From: Bin87 sp965232895
GTDB taxonomy: Bacteria; Chloroflexota; Dehalococcoidia; Lucifugimonadales; UBA3495
DNA: 64,000 bases
Direction of reading: 5' to 3'
Assembly (NCBI GenBank): GCA_965232895.1
Contig: CBDDQW010000001.1
Span: forward strand, 99,570 to 163,569
Translations under genes and position numbers: made by a program
Shown: positions 17,204 to 25,369 of the stretch, one piece after another
Layout: the number at the start of each line of letters is the position of its first letter
Position numbering within the stretch: position 1 is the stretch's first letter
The notes under the pieces: model-generated
The model's input: only the letters and a program-made list of their open reading frames with translations
The model's database searches: none
Told to the model about the DNA's origin: nothing

Positions 17204-18298
17204 CTATCCCCCCCCCTGTGGGGAAGTGGGGGTGTGAAAACGCTTCACACGCGCAACCGTTCGGATTGACACCTCGTGGTCGCGGGCGATCTGGGCGCGC
17301 TTCTGGCCGGCGGTCAGGGACTCGACGATCGTTCGGTTTCGTGCAGCGATGGCCTCCCGTTGTGGGGCCCACAGCTGTTCCGCACGCAGTCTTCCCTTCC
17401 TGGCCTGGCTTTCGGTCATGCCCTCGTCGCTCGCTCGCTCGGAGGCTTTCTTCCAGGTATTGCGTATGAGCTTGGTGAATTGGTCGTAGGTGTGTTCGTG
17501 GCAGCGGTTGTTGTCGAGCACTCGCTGCATGTAGATGAGGGTTCGGGTTAGGTCCGGCGGGACCTTGCCCTCCGACCGCCACCTGGTGTAGACGAAGCGG
17601 GTGCACACGTTGCGGAGGAAGTTGCGCCAGGCTGAGGGCGACGGACCGCAGCACTGGTACGGATGGTCCTCCCTCGGCCAGCCCAGGCTCGTGTTGGAGC
17701 AGAGTTCCGAGGTGTCGGTCGTTGAGGCCTCAACCTGCGCTGTCCCATCCGGTCTGGCGAACCCTCGGAGGCTTTTCATGTAGCCGATGTAGGTGTTCCA
17801 AACCTTTGCGGTCAACAGCGGCGGATCGGCCTTGCCGAACCCGGGCTCCGGTTTGTAGCCCGGGTTCATTGGCGCAAGCACGTAGCTGTTCATCCCGGTC
17901 TTGAGGTCGACTTCGTCCAGAAACCCTCGATCCTCGTATTCCTCGAAGTCGTCGGCCAGCAGGAAGTAGCGGTGATAGTGCGAAGAACCGGATGCCGTCT
18001 GCACTTTCCAGTGGGTGTCGGGGAGCATGCTGTTGGCGGTTACGCCGGCCAGGGCCGTGTCGGTATCCAGAATGGCGAGGATTCGCCCGTTGAAAAACCC
18101 GCCCCTCACCAGCCAGGCGATATCGCGGTCCTTGTAGTCAACGGTCTTCCACCGCGTGATCAGTTCCGGCGTCGCTTCGCCGGCCAGAGATATCCTTCCC
18201 CGCGGGCGCTTGGTGCTCAAAGTCCCGGGATAGAGGAGATGGTCATAGCCCGCGTTTACGGCCAAGTCCAGGGCCGCGTCCATGCAGTCAGGAATCAT
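17204..18298 (-). CDS. Archaeo-eukaryotic-type primase-polymerase with C-terminal HTH
   Basis: A 364-residue protein that probably primes or initiates DNA synthesis for the element. I chose ATG 18298 because it overlaps the upstream stop as ATGA; a GTG at 18352 lies inside the upstream gene. The catalytic acidic pair appears as ILDTD (76-80), and QTASGSSHYHRYF (100-112) matches the family's TPSGG-H-x-YF motif. A YVLAPMNPG segment corresponds to the usual VVAPPS. The last 45 residues (AQIARDHEVSIRTVARVK) form a resolvase-like helix-turn-helix. No helicase domain is attached, unlike many phage versions. A run of nine C lies at the 3' end and could slip. Confidence 0.75.
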   Translation of the reverse strand: MIPDCMDAALDLAVNAGYDHLLYPGTLSTKRPRGRISLAGEATPELITRWKTVDYKDRDIAWLVRGGFFNGRILAILDTDTALAGVTANSMLPDTHWKVQTASGSSHYHRYFLLADDFEEYEDRGFLDEVDLKTGMNSYVLAPMNPGYKPEPGFGKADPPLLTAKVWNTYIGYMKSLRGFARPDGTAQVEASTTDTSELCSNTSLGWPREDHPYQCCGPSPSAWRNFLRNVCTRFVYTRWRSEGKVPPDLTRTLIYMQRVLDNNRCHEHTYDQFTKLIRNTWKKASERASDEGMTESQARKGRLRAEQLWAPQREAIAARNRTIVESLTAGQKRAQIARDHEVSIRTVARVKRFHTPTSPQGGG

Positions 18299-18498
18299 GG
18301 CTGCATCGCCTGTTGGCCCTCTGTCGCCGCTTTCGCCAGACACCGCCGGCACGAAACCACGCGACGGCGGTCCAGCTCGGAAACATGGACGCTGTTCACC
18401 TTGGGGATGTTGTCGCGGCCGCAGAGAGTGCGCCGGCGCACGTTCGATGTCCGCAGGTGGATCCTGGTAGGGCTGGGACGGCCGTTGTAGACAGTCAT
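18295..18498 (-). CDS. Small basic protein with Cys pair
   Basis: A 67-residue protein from ATG 18498 behind GGAGGAG, beginning MTVYNGRPSPTRIHLR. It is rich in Arg and has one Cys in the middle and CRRC near the end, so a small zinc-bound nucleic-acid-binding fold is possible. It overlaps the primase start by four bases. Its first 21 bases are repeated at 19402-19422 as the start of a 10-codon frame. Confidence 0.6.
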   Translation of the reverse strand: MTVYNGRPSPTRIHLRTSNVRRRTLCGRDNIPKVNSVHVSELDRRRVVSCRRCLAKAATEGQQAMQP

Positions 18499-18508
18499 GG
18501 CTCCTCCA

Positions 18509-18844
18509 TCATGTTCCGCAGTACCCGTCGCATTCTTCGCCGAAATCGCGTTGTCCATCGTCCTCGACAGGTTCGGCGGCGTCCAAATCCTCCAGGACAA
18601 GACGTAGCGGTCGGAGACTGCGATGGAGGTATTTGGGACGGCCGTTTTTTTCAATTGCCACCCGTTCGGGTTCCCGCAAGCGTTCGTCCAAGACGATGGT
18701 CCTGGCCATGCCTTCGGGGTCATGGCGATAGTAATTCAGCCATTCGGCATTGGAGTGATAGGGGCAGCCCACGCAGCTTGATTTTGCGATGGGTCGGCCC
18801 GGGTACCGCTCACGGAACCAAGCGACGCAATCGGTACGGCTCAT
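18509..18844 (-). CDS. PAPS-reductase-like protein, C-terminal piece (frameshifted)
   Basis: A 111-residue frame that continues the protein at 18856-19389. It carries RTDCVAWFRERYPG and the Cys motif SSCVGCPYHSN, both typical of the C-terminal half of the phage and plasmid PAPS-reductase-like (adenine nucleotide alpha hydrolase) family. An ATG happens to lie at 18844, but the family places PLIEARMSRTD here, readable if one more C were present near 18861. It should be read as the second half of one broken gene. Confidence 0.65.
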   Translation of the reverse strand: MSRTDCVAWFRERYPGRPIAKSSCVGCPYHSNAEWLNYYRHDPEGMARTIVLDERLREPERVAIEKNGRPKYLHRSLRPLRLVLEDLDAAEPVEDDGQRDFGEECDGYCGT

Positions 18845-18855
18845 GCGCGCTTCGA

Positions 18856-19389
18856 TCAGCGGTAGGCGTTTTCAATCCAGCCGTGGCGGGAGTCCTTGCA
18901 GCGCATCCATTCGTCGGTGCTGATCCCCATCCACTGCACCATGAACGGCGGGCGATTCTGCCGCGTCCTGGGTTTCCGGCCAATCAATTCCCGCGCCCGC
19001 CGGTGTATAGGCGCAATCTTGTAATCTTGCGTGCACTGACGCGGACCCATCCCGCGTTTGCCGTCAGGCATTCGAGCGAACGCGGGAATATCGGTGAATG
19101 GGTATTTGCGCCCCGATTGCACCCTTGCGCCGTCCCAGGTGTTCTCGTACAGATCACCGGCGGTTACCCAAATGATGGGGATGGGCAGCGCCAGAGAGCG
19201 CAGCCATTCCAGATGGTCGTAAACGTGCCTGGGTTCCCATTGGGTATCGGCGAAGATCGCCGCATCGGGCATTGGCCCGATGTCTTCCAACCCCGCCATC
19301 AGGTACACAACCGTGGACTGGACGCCGGCCCCCAACGAAATGACGTGGTGCACGTCGTCGCTCTCGAATCGGCTATCAATCGTGATCAT
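18856..19389 (-). CDS. PAPS-reductase-like protein, N-terminal piece (frameshifted)
   Basis: A 177-residue frame with the ATP-binding PP-loop in the form SLGAGVQSTV near residue 18, then AIFADTQWEPRHVYDHL, RQCTQDYKI and WMGISTDEW, all in the order seen in phage and plasmid PAPS-reductase-like proteins. Family members of this kind are not sulfate reducers; they are suspected of modifying nucleic acid or nucleotides. The frame stops at NAYR, where the family continues NAYPLIEAR. Removing one C explains the break. Function is likely lost unless the deletion is an assembly error. Confidence 0.7.
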   Translation of the reverse strand: MITIDSRFESDDVHHVISLGAGVQSTVVYLMAGLEDIGPMPDAAIFADTQWEPRHVYDHLEWLRSLALPIPIIWVTAGDLYENTWDGARVQSGRKYPFTDIPAFARMPDGKRGMGPRQCTQDYKIAPIHRRARELIGRKPRTRQNRPPFMVQWMGISTDEWMRCKDSRHGWIENAYR

Positions 19390-19418
19390 AAATATTCACC
19401 TCCGTTGTAGACAGTCAT
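19386..19418 (-). other. Ten-codon overlapping frame (MTVYNGGEYL)
   Basis: The ATG overlaps the stop of the upstream gene (ATGA at 19418-19415) and its TGA overlaps the next ATG at 19389. The GGAGGT inside it is the ribosome site of that next gene. The first six codons repeat the start of the gene at 18498. It is either a coupling leader or a leftover of a duplicated gene start. Confidence 0.4.
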
Positions 19419-19723
19419 GGCTGTCCCTCATCCACGTATTCACCATATTTGCCCAAACAGGCTGTCCATTGTCGGCCCGGAGGATCGCCCACTATTCCCC
19501 GATGGTCGTCAGGACCGCCGCAAAACGGGCAAGGATTGGCCGCTTGGCAGTGTGCCAGGGCCTGCATGAGAGCCGGAATCAGGTGGCCTATCGGTGCCTC
19601 ATTCATCTGGTTCTCTACGGCGATCATGGCTAACGGCGGTTCATAGCCTATGAAGTGAGCGTTGCCGGACTTGATCGCCTCGATAAGATCGTCGAGTTCG
19701 CCTCGGGTACGGATTCGCGTCAT
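19415..19723 (-). CDS. Hypothetical 102-residue protein with Cys pair
   Basis: The start ATG 19723 overlaps the ParB stop as ATGA. The protein starts MTRIRTRGELDDLIEAIKSG and has a CPFCGG motif with a later His and Cys, which could form a small zinc knuckle. It has no other recognised feature. Tight coupling to the ParB gene suggests a role in maintenance or its regulation. Confidence 0.6.
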   Translation of the reverse strand: MTRIRTRGELDDLIEAIKSGNAHFIGYEPPLAMIAVENQMNEAPIGHLIPALMQALAHCQAANPCPFCGGPDDHRGIVGDPPGRQWTACLGKYGEYVDEGQP

Positions 19724-21726
19724 GCCGTCACCTCTTGGCGCTGCCCGAAGTTGCGGGATGCCACCGTAGCGGCCGAGGTCCCCCGCCGTTCCAATTCCTC
19801 GTCGACCAGGCACTGCTTGCATTTCGATTTGGGGATCATCTTGACCCCGTCGCTGCGGTGCTTCTTCTGCTGGCCGAAAGCGTCCAGGGGCTTGTCCTGG
19901 CCGCACCTGGTGCACCGCTTGGTTTCAGCCGCCGGTTCCTCTCTGCGTGTGGGCATCAGCTCGTCCAGCTTGCCGGCGACGCGCAGATGGTGAGTCATCA
20001 AGAGCGCCACCAGCTTGCGAACGTCGTCCGCTGAGATAGCGCCCACTGCGTCTACGTCCATCACCGGGCCGCTGCGGTTCCAGCGGTCTACGCTGGGGGC
20101 CTCCACGCCCAGAAGCTCCCGGACGCGGACCACGGTTGCCGACTCATAGGACCAGTTCTCGTGAAACCGTCCCATGGGGTGTTCCAGATCAAGGCCGCGT
20201 TTGGCGGAGATCAGGGACACGGCCAGGGCGCGGCAGGCGTCGTCGGAGAGCGGTTCAATCTGGGTCCGGGACCTGGCCGCGGCCTTCTCATCCTGACGGT
20301 TCATCCCCAGGATGTTCGCCTGCAGATTCTCGCGGTAGGCGGCCTCGCCTCTGGCCAGCTTTTCCAGGTAGTGCTCTTTGTTGAAGCACACCAGGGCGGG
20401 CTTTCTGGGCGGATAGCCGCCGTTGGACTTGGCGTAGGCCGCGCCGATGGTGCAACGGCGGCATTCCTTGAGATCGGGGAACCAGGGCGGGACCAAACCG
20501 CCGTCCAGTCGTTCCAGCTCATAGATGTTCTCCGTGTCGCCCCGGTCGAGCACCTTCCAAAACTTCGGGTTGTAGTGGTCCAGGTCCCGAAACTCGGCGC
20601 GTGTCCCCAGGCGTTCGCGTTCGTCGTCGTTCACCGGCCGATTGGGGCCTGGCTTTTCCCGGGAAAAGTCAATCTCCTGCCAGACTGGATCCACGCCCAG
20701 TAACGCCTCGAAAACCTTGTCCCGGCTGGGGGCCTTGGGAGAGTTGCCGCCCGCAGCCTTCCCGCCTCCGGAAACTGCGGCCTGGGCGTTGGCCTCGCGG
20801 GTGGCGCGGGACTGCCGCCGGCTCCATTCACGAACCTCGCAGGTCCAGACGCGGGACTTGTCGTAGAGCTCCAGGGCGCGGTAATTCTCCGAACGGCCGT
20901 CGTCGGCCGGGATTGTGTGCAGGCAGTCGGCAAACTCGAATGAGAAGGCGTCGGTGTCGAAGGTAGGCTCGCGGTTTGCGCCGCCGACCTCGTGGCCGGT
21001 CTTGGGGCCGATGGGCCGGAACCCATTGTTCTGCTGGAACGATATGCGCTCGCTGATCCGCTTGCGGACGTTCTTGCGCTGCCAGTTAGGGGGCCGTCCG
21101 CCGTAGGTCTCCTCGTTGACGATGTTGGTCACCACCGCCCGCATTTCCTGGTGGTGGGAGTGGTGGGCGTTCTGGAGCACCAGGAACTCCCGGGCCACGG
21201 TGATGCCCAATTTGCCGGTCTCGACGTGCTCCAGGATGAAGTCGGGCAGGTCCAGGACGCGCAGGTTGTTGGAAAGGGTGGATTCTGCGATTTGCAGCTG
21301 CTGGGCCAGGGATCTGCCCGTGAGCTCGGTCTCGTCAATCGCCCGTCGGTACGCCCGCAGCGTTTCCATCTGCGACAGGTCCTTGCGCTGGACGTTTTCG
21401 GTCAGGGCGATAACGGCCATTCGCTCGTCGCTGAGGTCTTCCAAGTCCAATTCAACCGTAGCGCTCCCTGGGCCGTCGTTGCCCAGCTCTACGGCGACAC
21501 AGCTGCGTTCCTGTTTAGCCAGATGCCAACAGGAGCGATTTCTGCGATGCCCGAAGGCCAGCTGAACCCGACCGTCGTCCCGGGGACGGGCAAGAGGGAT
21601 TTGCAGTACGTCCAGTTGTTCGATGCTGTCGGCCAGGTCCTCAATTGCCTCTTGGTCGTATTCCAGACGGGGTTGGTAGGGGTTGTCGTCGATTTTGGCC
21701 AGTTCAATACGTACGCGGGTTTTCAT
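19720..21726 (-). CDS. Large ParB-family DNA-binding protein with zinc ribbon
   Basis: A 668-residue protein from ATG 21726 behind AAGGAG. The ParB/Spo0J N-terminal nuclease-like fold shows DDNPYQPR (13-20), the GHRR box (59-62) and TENVQRKDLS (109-118). A helix-turn-helix follows (TGRSLAQQLQIAEST, 136-150). It is more than twice the usual ParB length. The extra part has a Cys group near residue 435 (CRRCTIG and a later VCFN) and a clear C-terminal ribbon CTRCG...CKQC (605-639). It may bind a centromere-like site on the element or act as a regulator. No ParA lies next to it; the only ParA in the window is 12 kb away in a different module. Confidence 0.8.
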   Translation of the reverse strand: MKTRVRIELAKIDDNPYQPRLEYDQEAIEDLADSIEQLDVLQIPLARPRDDGRVQLAFGHRRNRSCWHLAKQERSCVAVELGNDGPGSATVELDLEDLSDERMAVIALTENVQRKDLSQMETLRAYRRAIDETELTGRSLAQQLQIAESTLSNNLRVLDLPDFILEHVETGKLGITVAREFLVLQNAHHSHHQEMRAVVTNIVNEETYGGRPPNWQRKNVRKRISERISFQQNNGFRPIGPKTGHEVGGANREPTFDTDAFSFEFADCLHTIPADDGRSENYRALELYDKSRVWTCEVREWSRRQSRATREANAQAAVSGGGKAAGGNSPKAPSRDKVFEALLGVDPVWQEIDFSREKPGPNRPVNDDERERLGTRAEFRDLDHYNPKFWKVLDRGDTENIYELERLDGGLVPPWFPDLKECRRCTIGAAYAKSNGGYPPRKPALVCFNKEHYLEKLARGEAAYRENLQANILGMNRQDEKAAARSRTQIEPLSDDACRALAVSLISAKRGLDLEHPMGRFHENWSYESATVVRVRELLGVEAPSVDRWNRSGPVMDVDAVGAISADDVRKLVALLMTHHLRVAGKLDELMPTRREEPAAETKRCTRCGQDKPLDAFGQQKKHRSDGVKMIPKSKCKQCLVDEELERRGTSAATVASRNFGQRQEVTA

Positions 21727-21787
21727 GTGATAAACTCCTTGTGCCTTTCTTATGCCGCCCCGGGCTTCGCGCCCGAGGCGGCGTCTT

Positions 21788-21958
21788 TCATTTGCCGATG
21801 CGGCACTTTTTGGTCCCGCAGTCGGCGCAGACGGCCTTGACCGCCGGACGGCCGTTCCTGGTGGTGGTGTGCTCCGCGTCGCGGGACTCGGTCTTCTCCT
21901 TGCACTTGAGGCAGAAGATCGGGTCGGTCGGCGGAGTTTCGGATGTGGTTGTGGTCAT
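21788..21958 (-). CDS. DUF5679-type small zinc-ribbon protein
   Basis: A 56-residue protein from ATG 21958 with GGAG in front. It has FCLKCKEKT near residue 16 and CADCGTKKC near the end, the two CxxC pairs of the DUF5679 ribbon, around the conserved NGRPAVKAVC. A paralogue lies at 42566-42730 beside NurA. The family is small and of unknown role. It stands first in the operon, ahead of ParB. Confidence 0.75.
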   Translation of the reverse strand: MTTTTSETPPTDPIFCLKCKEKTESRDAEHTTTRNGRPAVKAVCADCGTKKCRIGK

Positions 21959-23491
21959 CATCTCCGCCGATTTCGCCAGTTTTCAAGTTCAGATCGCGCC
22001 CAGACAGAGCTGGTTACCACTTTGGTTACCATTCCGTAATCCCAGTCGGAGGGGCGATTTTCTGACCGGATTGTGAAATCGCCAGCCCAAGAACACATGC
22101 TGGGATAGGCGCCATCGCAACCGCACGGGCTACTGAAACGAGCACGGAAAGGGCGTGGCTGTCAGCAAAAAGTCGACGGAAATGGTGGGCGCGGTTACTG
22201 AATGGAGCCATTGAGTACGTCCTGCGCCGCGGAAATTCCGCGGATGCGCTAAATTGGCATTCAGCGTACTGTTCGAGGTACCAAATCAAGGCGTCGAAAG
22301 GCGACGTGACGGCCGATTTGCCGGCAATTTCAGAAATTGGCCGGAGGGAGTCCCACCAGGCCACGGACTCGCCTGCCGGCCGCGTCTTTCGATCGGGAAC
22401 GGGCCGGTTTTCAGGCAATGGGAGCGACCACAGCAGCTCCTGCCTCGACCTCGCGCAAAAGGGATGTGATCACCCTGGACGCCGCCATCGATGCCAGCCA
22501 TCGGAGGTTTTTCACCATTCAGCGCGAACCCTGAAGCCCGGGATCCTCCGGCTGCCCGCCGCCATTTGATCTGCCCACTCGCCGGCGCCGTCAGGCGGAA
22601 GGCACAGCCCGGGTCAACGCCGCGCCAGCGGCAGCTGAACTTCCGCCAGGTCGGACCCGCAACTGCGTTGCGAAGGGGAGAAGAACGGCAGTGGCATCAG
22701 CCGGGCCAGCTGGCCCGGTGTTCACGCCCCTCCGGTAAGTCCCCAAACCTCAGCCGGGTTGCCGGCAGAATGTGACGCGCGTCACATTGCGCCGCAGCTC
22801 CTCCGTCATCTGCAGGGCCCGACCGGTTGAAGAAGTCGACCCCATCGCAGAGTCCAGCAACCAGTTCGGCTGCAATGCCCGCGCCGCCGCGGAGACCCAT
22901 AAAATACGCCCGCAGCTCAGCCGCCTGGCTGACCCTCCGCGCCTTCCGCTGCGATCTACGCGCTGATCCCGCCCACCTGCATCAGCGCCGGAGGTCAACA
23001 GACCACCGGCCTGGCCACCATATCCTGCGCCCAGCCGCACCGGAGCGGATCAAGGGCGCGCAGGCGCGCACCCACGCGGCCGACGGTTTTCGCCACCGCT
23101 GACCCCAGCGGCTGTGTTTCGCATCGGCGGTCAATCTCACAGGTCCCAATGAATGGCGCAGGACATCAGGCCGACCCCCAATAGCGAGCCGGCGTGGGCC
23201 TCCAGCGTCAGCATGAGTCTGGGCAATCCCAGGTCGCTGGCGACTTCAAGAGGACACGGGGCGGGTCGCGGCGGCGGCGCATGAGCTGACGCGGCCGGGT
23301 CGGCCATGCTCCGGGTTCATGCCGGCATGGCCGGGGAGCGGTTCCACCCTCTGAACGAGCCATTGCGCCAGCGCCCGTGGCGATGGATCACCACCGCAGA
23401 AACCGATGCTCCCGGCAGGGCCTCCCGGAACCCCGCCGGGCTTGCAGGTTACGGGCGGCTTTTCCACCGTGCGTGTACTCGCGGGCGCGTC
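21959..23491. other. 1.5 kb without a supported gene
   Basis: Open frames here are short, overlap one another and lack ribosome sites or family motifs. The only recognisable content is a short relic at 23143-23220. This stretch divides the minus-strand element from the next chromosomal genes and would be the place to look for an element boundary or origin; I see no repeat that marks one. Confidence 0.6.
23143..23220 (-). pseudogene. Relic of the membrane protein at 24729-25325
   Basis: The minus strand reads LTLEAHAGSLLGVGLMSC before a stop, close to LTLDAHAGPLSGVGLMSY in the intact gene 1.8 kb away. Bases around it do not extend the match, so only a fragment remains. Confidence 0.6.
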
Positions 23492-24451
23492 CTATTGGGA
23501 CGACCAATAGGTGTCGGGGAGCAGCTCCTCCACCGGTTCGTAGGGGGCCAGGTCGTGCACCCTGTTGATGTCAAAATAGCGCGCTCGAAGGAATTGCCGG
23601 CCGTCGGAGCCGGTTATCGCCAGGGTTTCGACGGTGTACTCCCGGTCGTAGGTCACCGTCATGACGCCAAAGTCCGGGATTTCAACCTCGCGGACGTATC
23701 CATCCGGGGTTTGCCGCGCGTCCTCGCGCGGCAACAGGGAGAACAACATGACGTTGAACCAAAGGTGGCTGATGTCCTCCACCGGTCCGGTATCGACCTC
23801 CGAGGAGTTCTCGGGGAGGAAGTGCCACCGGTCCGCATCCAGGTCGTGGAGGTACATGCTGAAGCTGCTGGGACGGCTCACCACTTCGATGGAGCGCCTG
23901 ATGGGCCGGGTCATATCCACCTTCATGACGAACTGGGCTGTGGGATCGCCCGCCGTTCCCATCGTCGCCCATCCGCTGACGGCAGCCTCGATCGGGTAGC
24001 CCCCCTCGGTGAACTCGCCGGGCATGTCGAAGGTTGCCTCGTACGAGACGCTCCTGAGGTTTTCGAGGACCTCCTCGAATCTCGCCTCCTCCTCCCCTGG
24101 CGACCGGTGAACCCGGGTGGGCTCCGCCGTCGGCGCCGGCGAGGGCGCGGGAGTCGGCGTCGGCGAGGGTTCCGGAACGGCGGTCACCGTCGGCGTCGGG
24201 AGGGGAACGCCGGACCCTGCGGCCGCCCCCGAATCTTGCGCCGGAGCCGCTGCGGTGGATACGGCGCCTTGTTCCGAGACCCTCCCGGGGACCGGCGTCG
24301 CGGCGGCCCCCGGGGGCGGCAGCGTGAGGAGGACCGGGGCGCCGGCGGTCCCCGGCGTCTCCACCTGGCTGGGCGCGCACGCGAACGAGCCGGCGACCAG
24401 GACCAGCAGAATGGAGATCAGCGTGAATTGTCTCAAGGGTCTTCTCCTCAT
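23492..24451 (-). CDS. Exported lipoprotein with Pro-rich linker
   Basis: I place the start at ATG 24451, where MRRRPLRQF leads into a hydrophobic stretch ending GSFAC, a lipoprotein signal with Cys about residue 25. The frame upstream is open but Gly/Arg-rich and unconvincing. A Pro-Thr linker at about 70-120 precedes a folded domain of about 200 residues with alternating strands (YEATFDMPGEF, WATMGTAGD, SMYLHDLDADRWHF). The layout recalls LppX/LprG-type lipid or glycolipid carriers, but this is by shape only. Confidence 0.7.
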   Translation of the reverse strand: MRRRPLRQFTLISILLVLVAGSFACAPSQVETPGTAGAPVLLTLPPPGAAATPVPGRVSEQGAVSTAAAPAQDSGAAAGSGVPLPTPTVTAVPEPSPTPTPAPSPAPTAEPTRVHRSPGEEEARFEEVLENLRSVSYEATFDMPGEFTEGGYPIEAAVSGWATMGTAGDPTAQFVMKVDMTRPIRRSIEVVSRPSSFSMYLHDLDADRWHFLPENSSEVDTGPVEDISHLWFNVMLFSLLPREDARQTPDGYVREVEIPDFGVMTVTYDREYTVETLAITGSDGRQFLRARYFDINRVHDLAPYEPVEELLPDTYWSSQ

Positions 24452-24560
24452 CGGCCAACGCGGCCTTGGCGGGGCGCCGGAATTGTAGCAGTCAAGCCCA
24501 GGCTCCTCCCCCTGCTGGCCGTTGCCCATCTCCGGATCATGCGCCGACGCCATCCCGTAC

Positions 24561-24605
24561 CGGCTAACCACGTCCCGGCTAACCACGTCCCGGCTAACCA
24601 CGTCC
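24561..24605. repeat. Three 15-bp direct repeats
   Basis: Unit CGGCTAACCACGTCC occurs three times back to back, about 110 bases upstream of the lipoprotein start. Confidence 0.9.
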
Positions 24606-24728
24606 CTGGGCCCACCGCCGCCAGGGCCCGCAACAATCGCGCGGCGCCTTCGGCCAACCGGTTGACGGGGCCCGGCCCGAAAACTCTCCGAATCTGTGGA
24701 CCGTCCGGGCCGGGCCCCCACTCCCCGA

Positions 24729-25325
24729 TCAGGACACGCGTCGCCGCAGCGCGGCGCCGGAGCCCAGGGCGATCACCGCCACGCTCGCCGCCAGCAGGAT
24801 CCCCAGCCCCGGACCGGGCGCCGCGAATCCGCCCAGCGTATGCATGCTCCCGTCCAGGACCGGCGGCGTGAACCTCAGCAGCGCCAGCACGCCGGCGATC
24901 GTCAGCAGCGGCGCCCCTGCCCGGCGCCGGCGCCGCACCACGCTCCACGCCGTGCCCAGCGCCCCCGCGGCAATCCCGAACGGAAGCGTCACCAGCAGCG
25001 CCGTCGCCACCGGCGAGATCCGCCACATCACGATCCGGTCGTTCCCCTGCAGGGCGTAGGACATCAGGCCCACCCCAGACAGCGGCCCGGCGTGGGCGTC
25101 CAGCGTCAACCACGGAATGAACAGCGCAACCGGGCACCCCAGGGCCGCCATCACGATGCAGACCCGCCCGTCCATGGACCCCCGCAGCCGGCGCAGGACC
25201 CCCGGTCCCAACGCTCGTCCCCCCACGCGCCCGGCCGGTCGGGGCCGGCCGGGCGCGTCGGGCACTCCACGATTGGTTGCACGGCGTGTTTCACGATTGG
25301 TTTCACGGTGAATGGTGTTCCTCAT
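24729..25325 (-). CDS. Four-helix membrane protein
   Basis: A 198-residue protein from ATG 25325 behind AAGGGAGAGA. A basic N-terminus (MRNTIHRETNRETRR) is followed by about four helices (VCIVMAALGCPVALFIPWL, ATALLVTLPFGIAAGALG, LLTIAGVLALLRF, LGILLAASVAVIALG). No transport or enzyme motif is visible. A degraded copy of its middle lies at 23143-23220. The gene lies downstream of the hexapeptide-repeat protein on the same strand with a 44-base gap. Confidence 0.7.
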   Translation of the reverse strand: MRNTIHRETNRETRRATNRGVPDAPGRPRPAGRVGGRALGPGVLRRLRGSMDGRVCIVMAALGCPVALFIPWLTLDAHAGPLSGVGLMSYALQGNDRIVMWRISPVATALLVTLPFGIAAGALGTAWSVVRRRRRAGAPLLTIAGVLALLRFTPPVLDGSMHTLGGFAAPGPGLGILLAASVAVIALGSGAALRRRVS

Positions 25326-25369
25326 AATCGGTTCTCTCCCTTTTGGATGTGTGAACATTTCATGCGGGA

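Noticed and set aside
22026..22418. 130-codon minus-strand frame in the gene-poor stretch
   Set aside because: No ribosome site, no motif, and frames on all strands are equally open in this GC-rich sequence.
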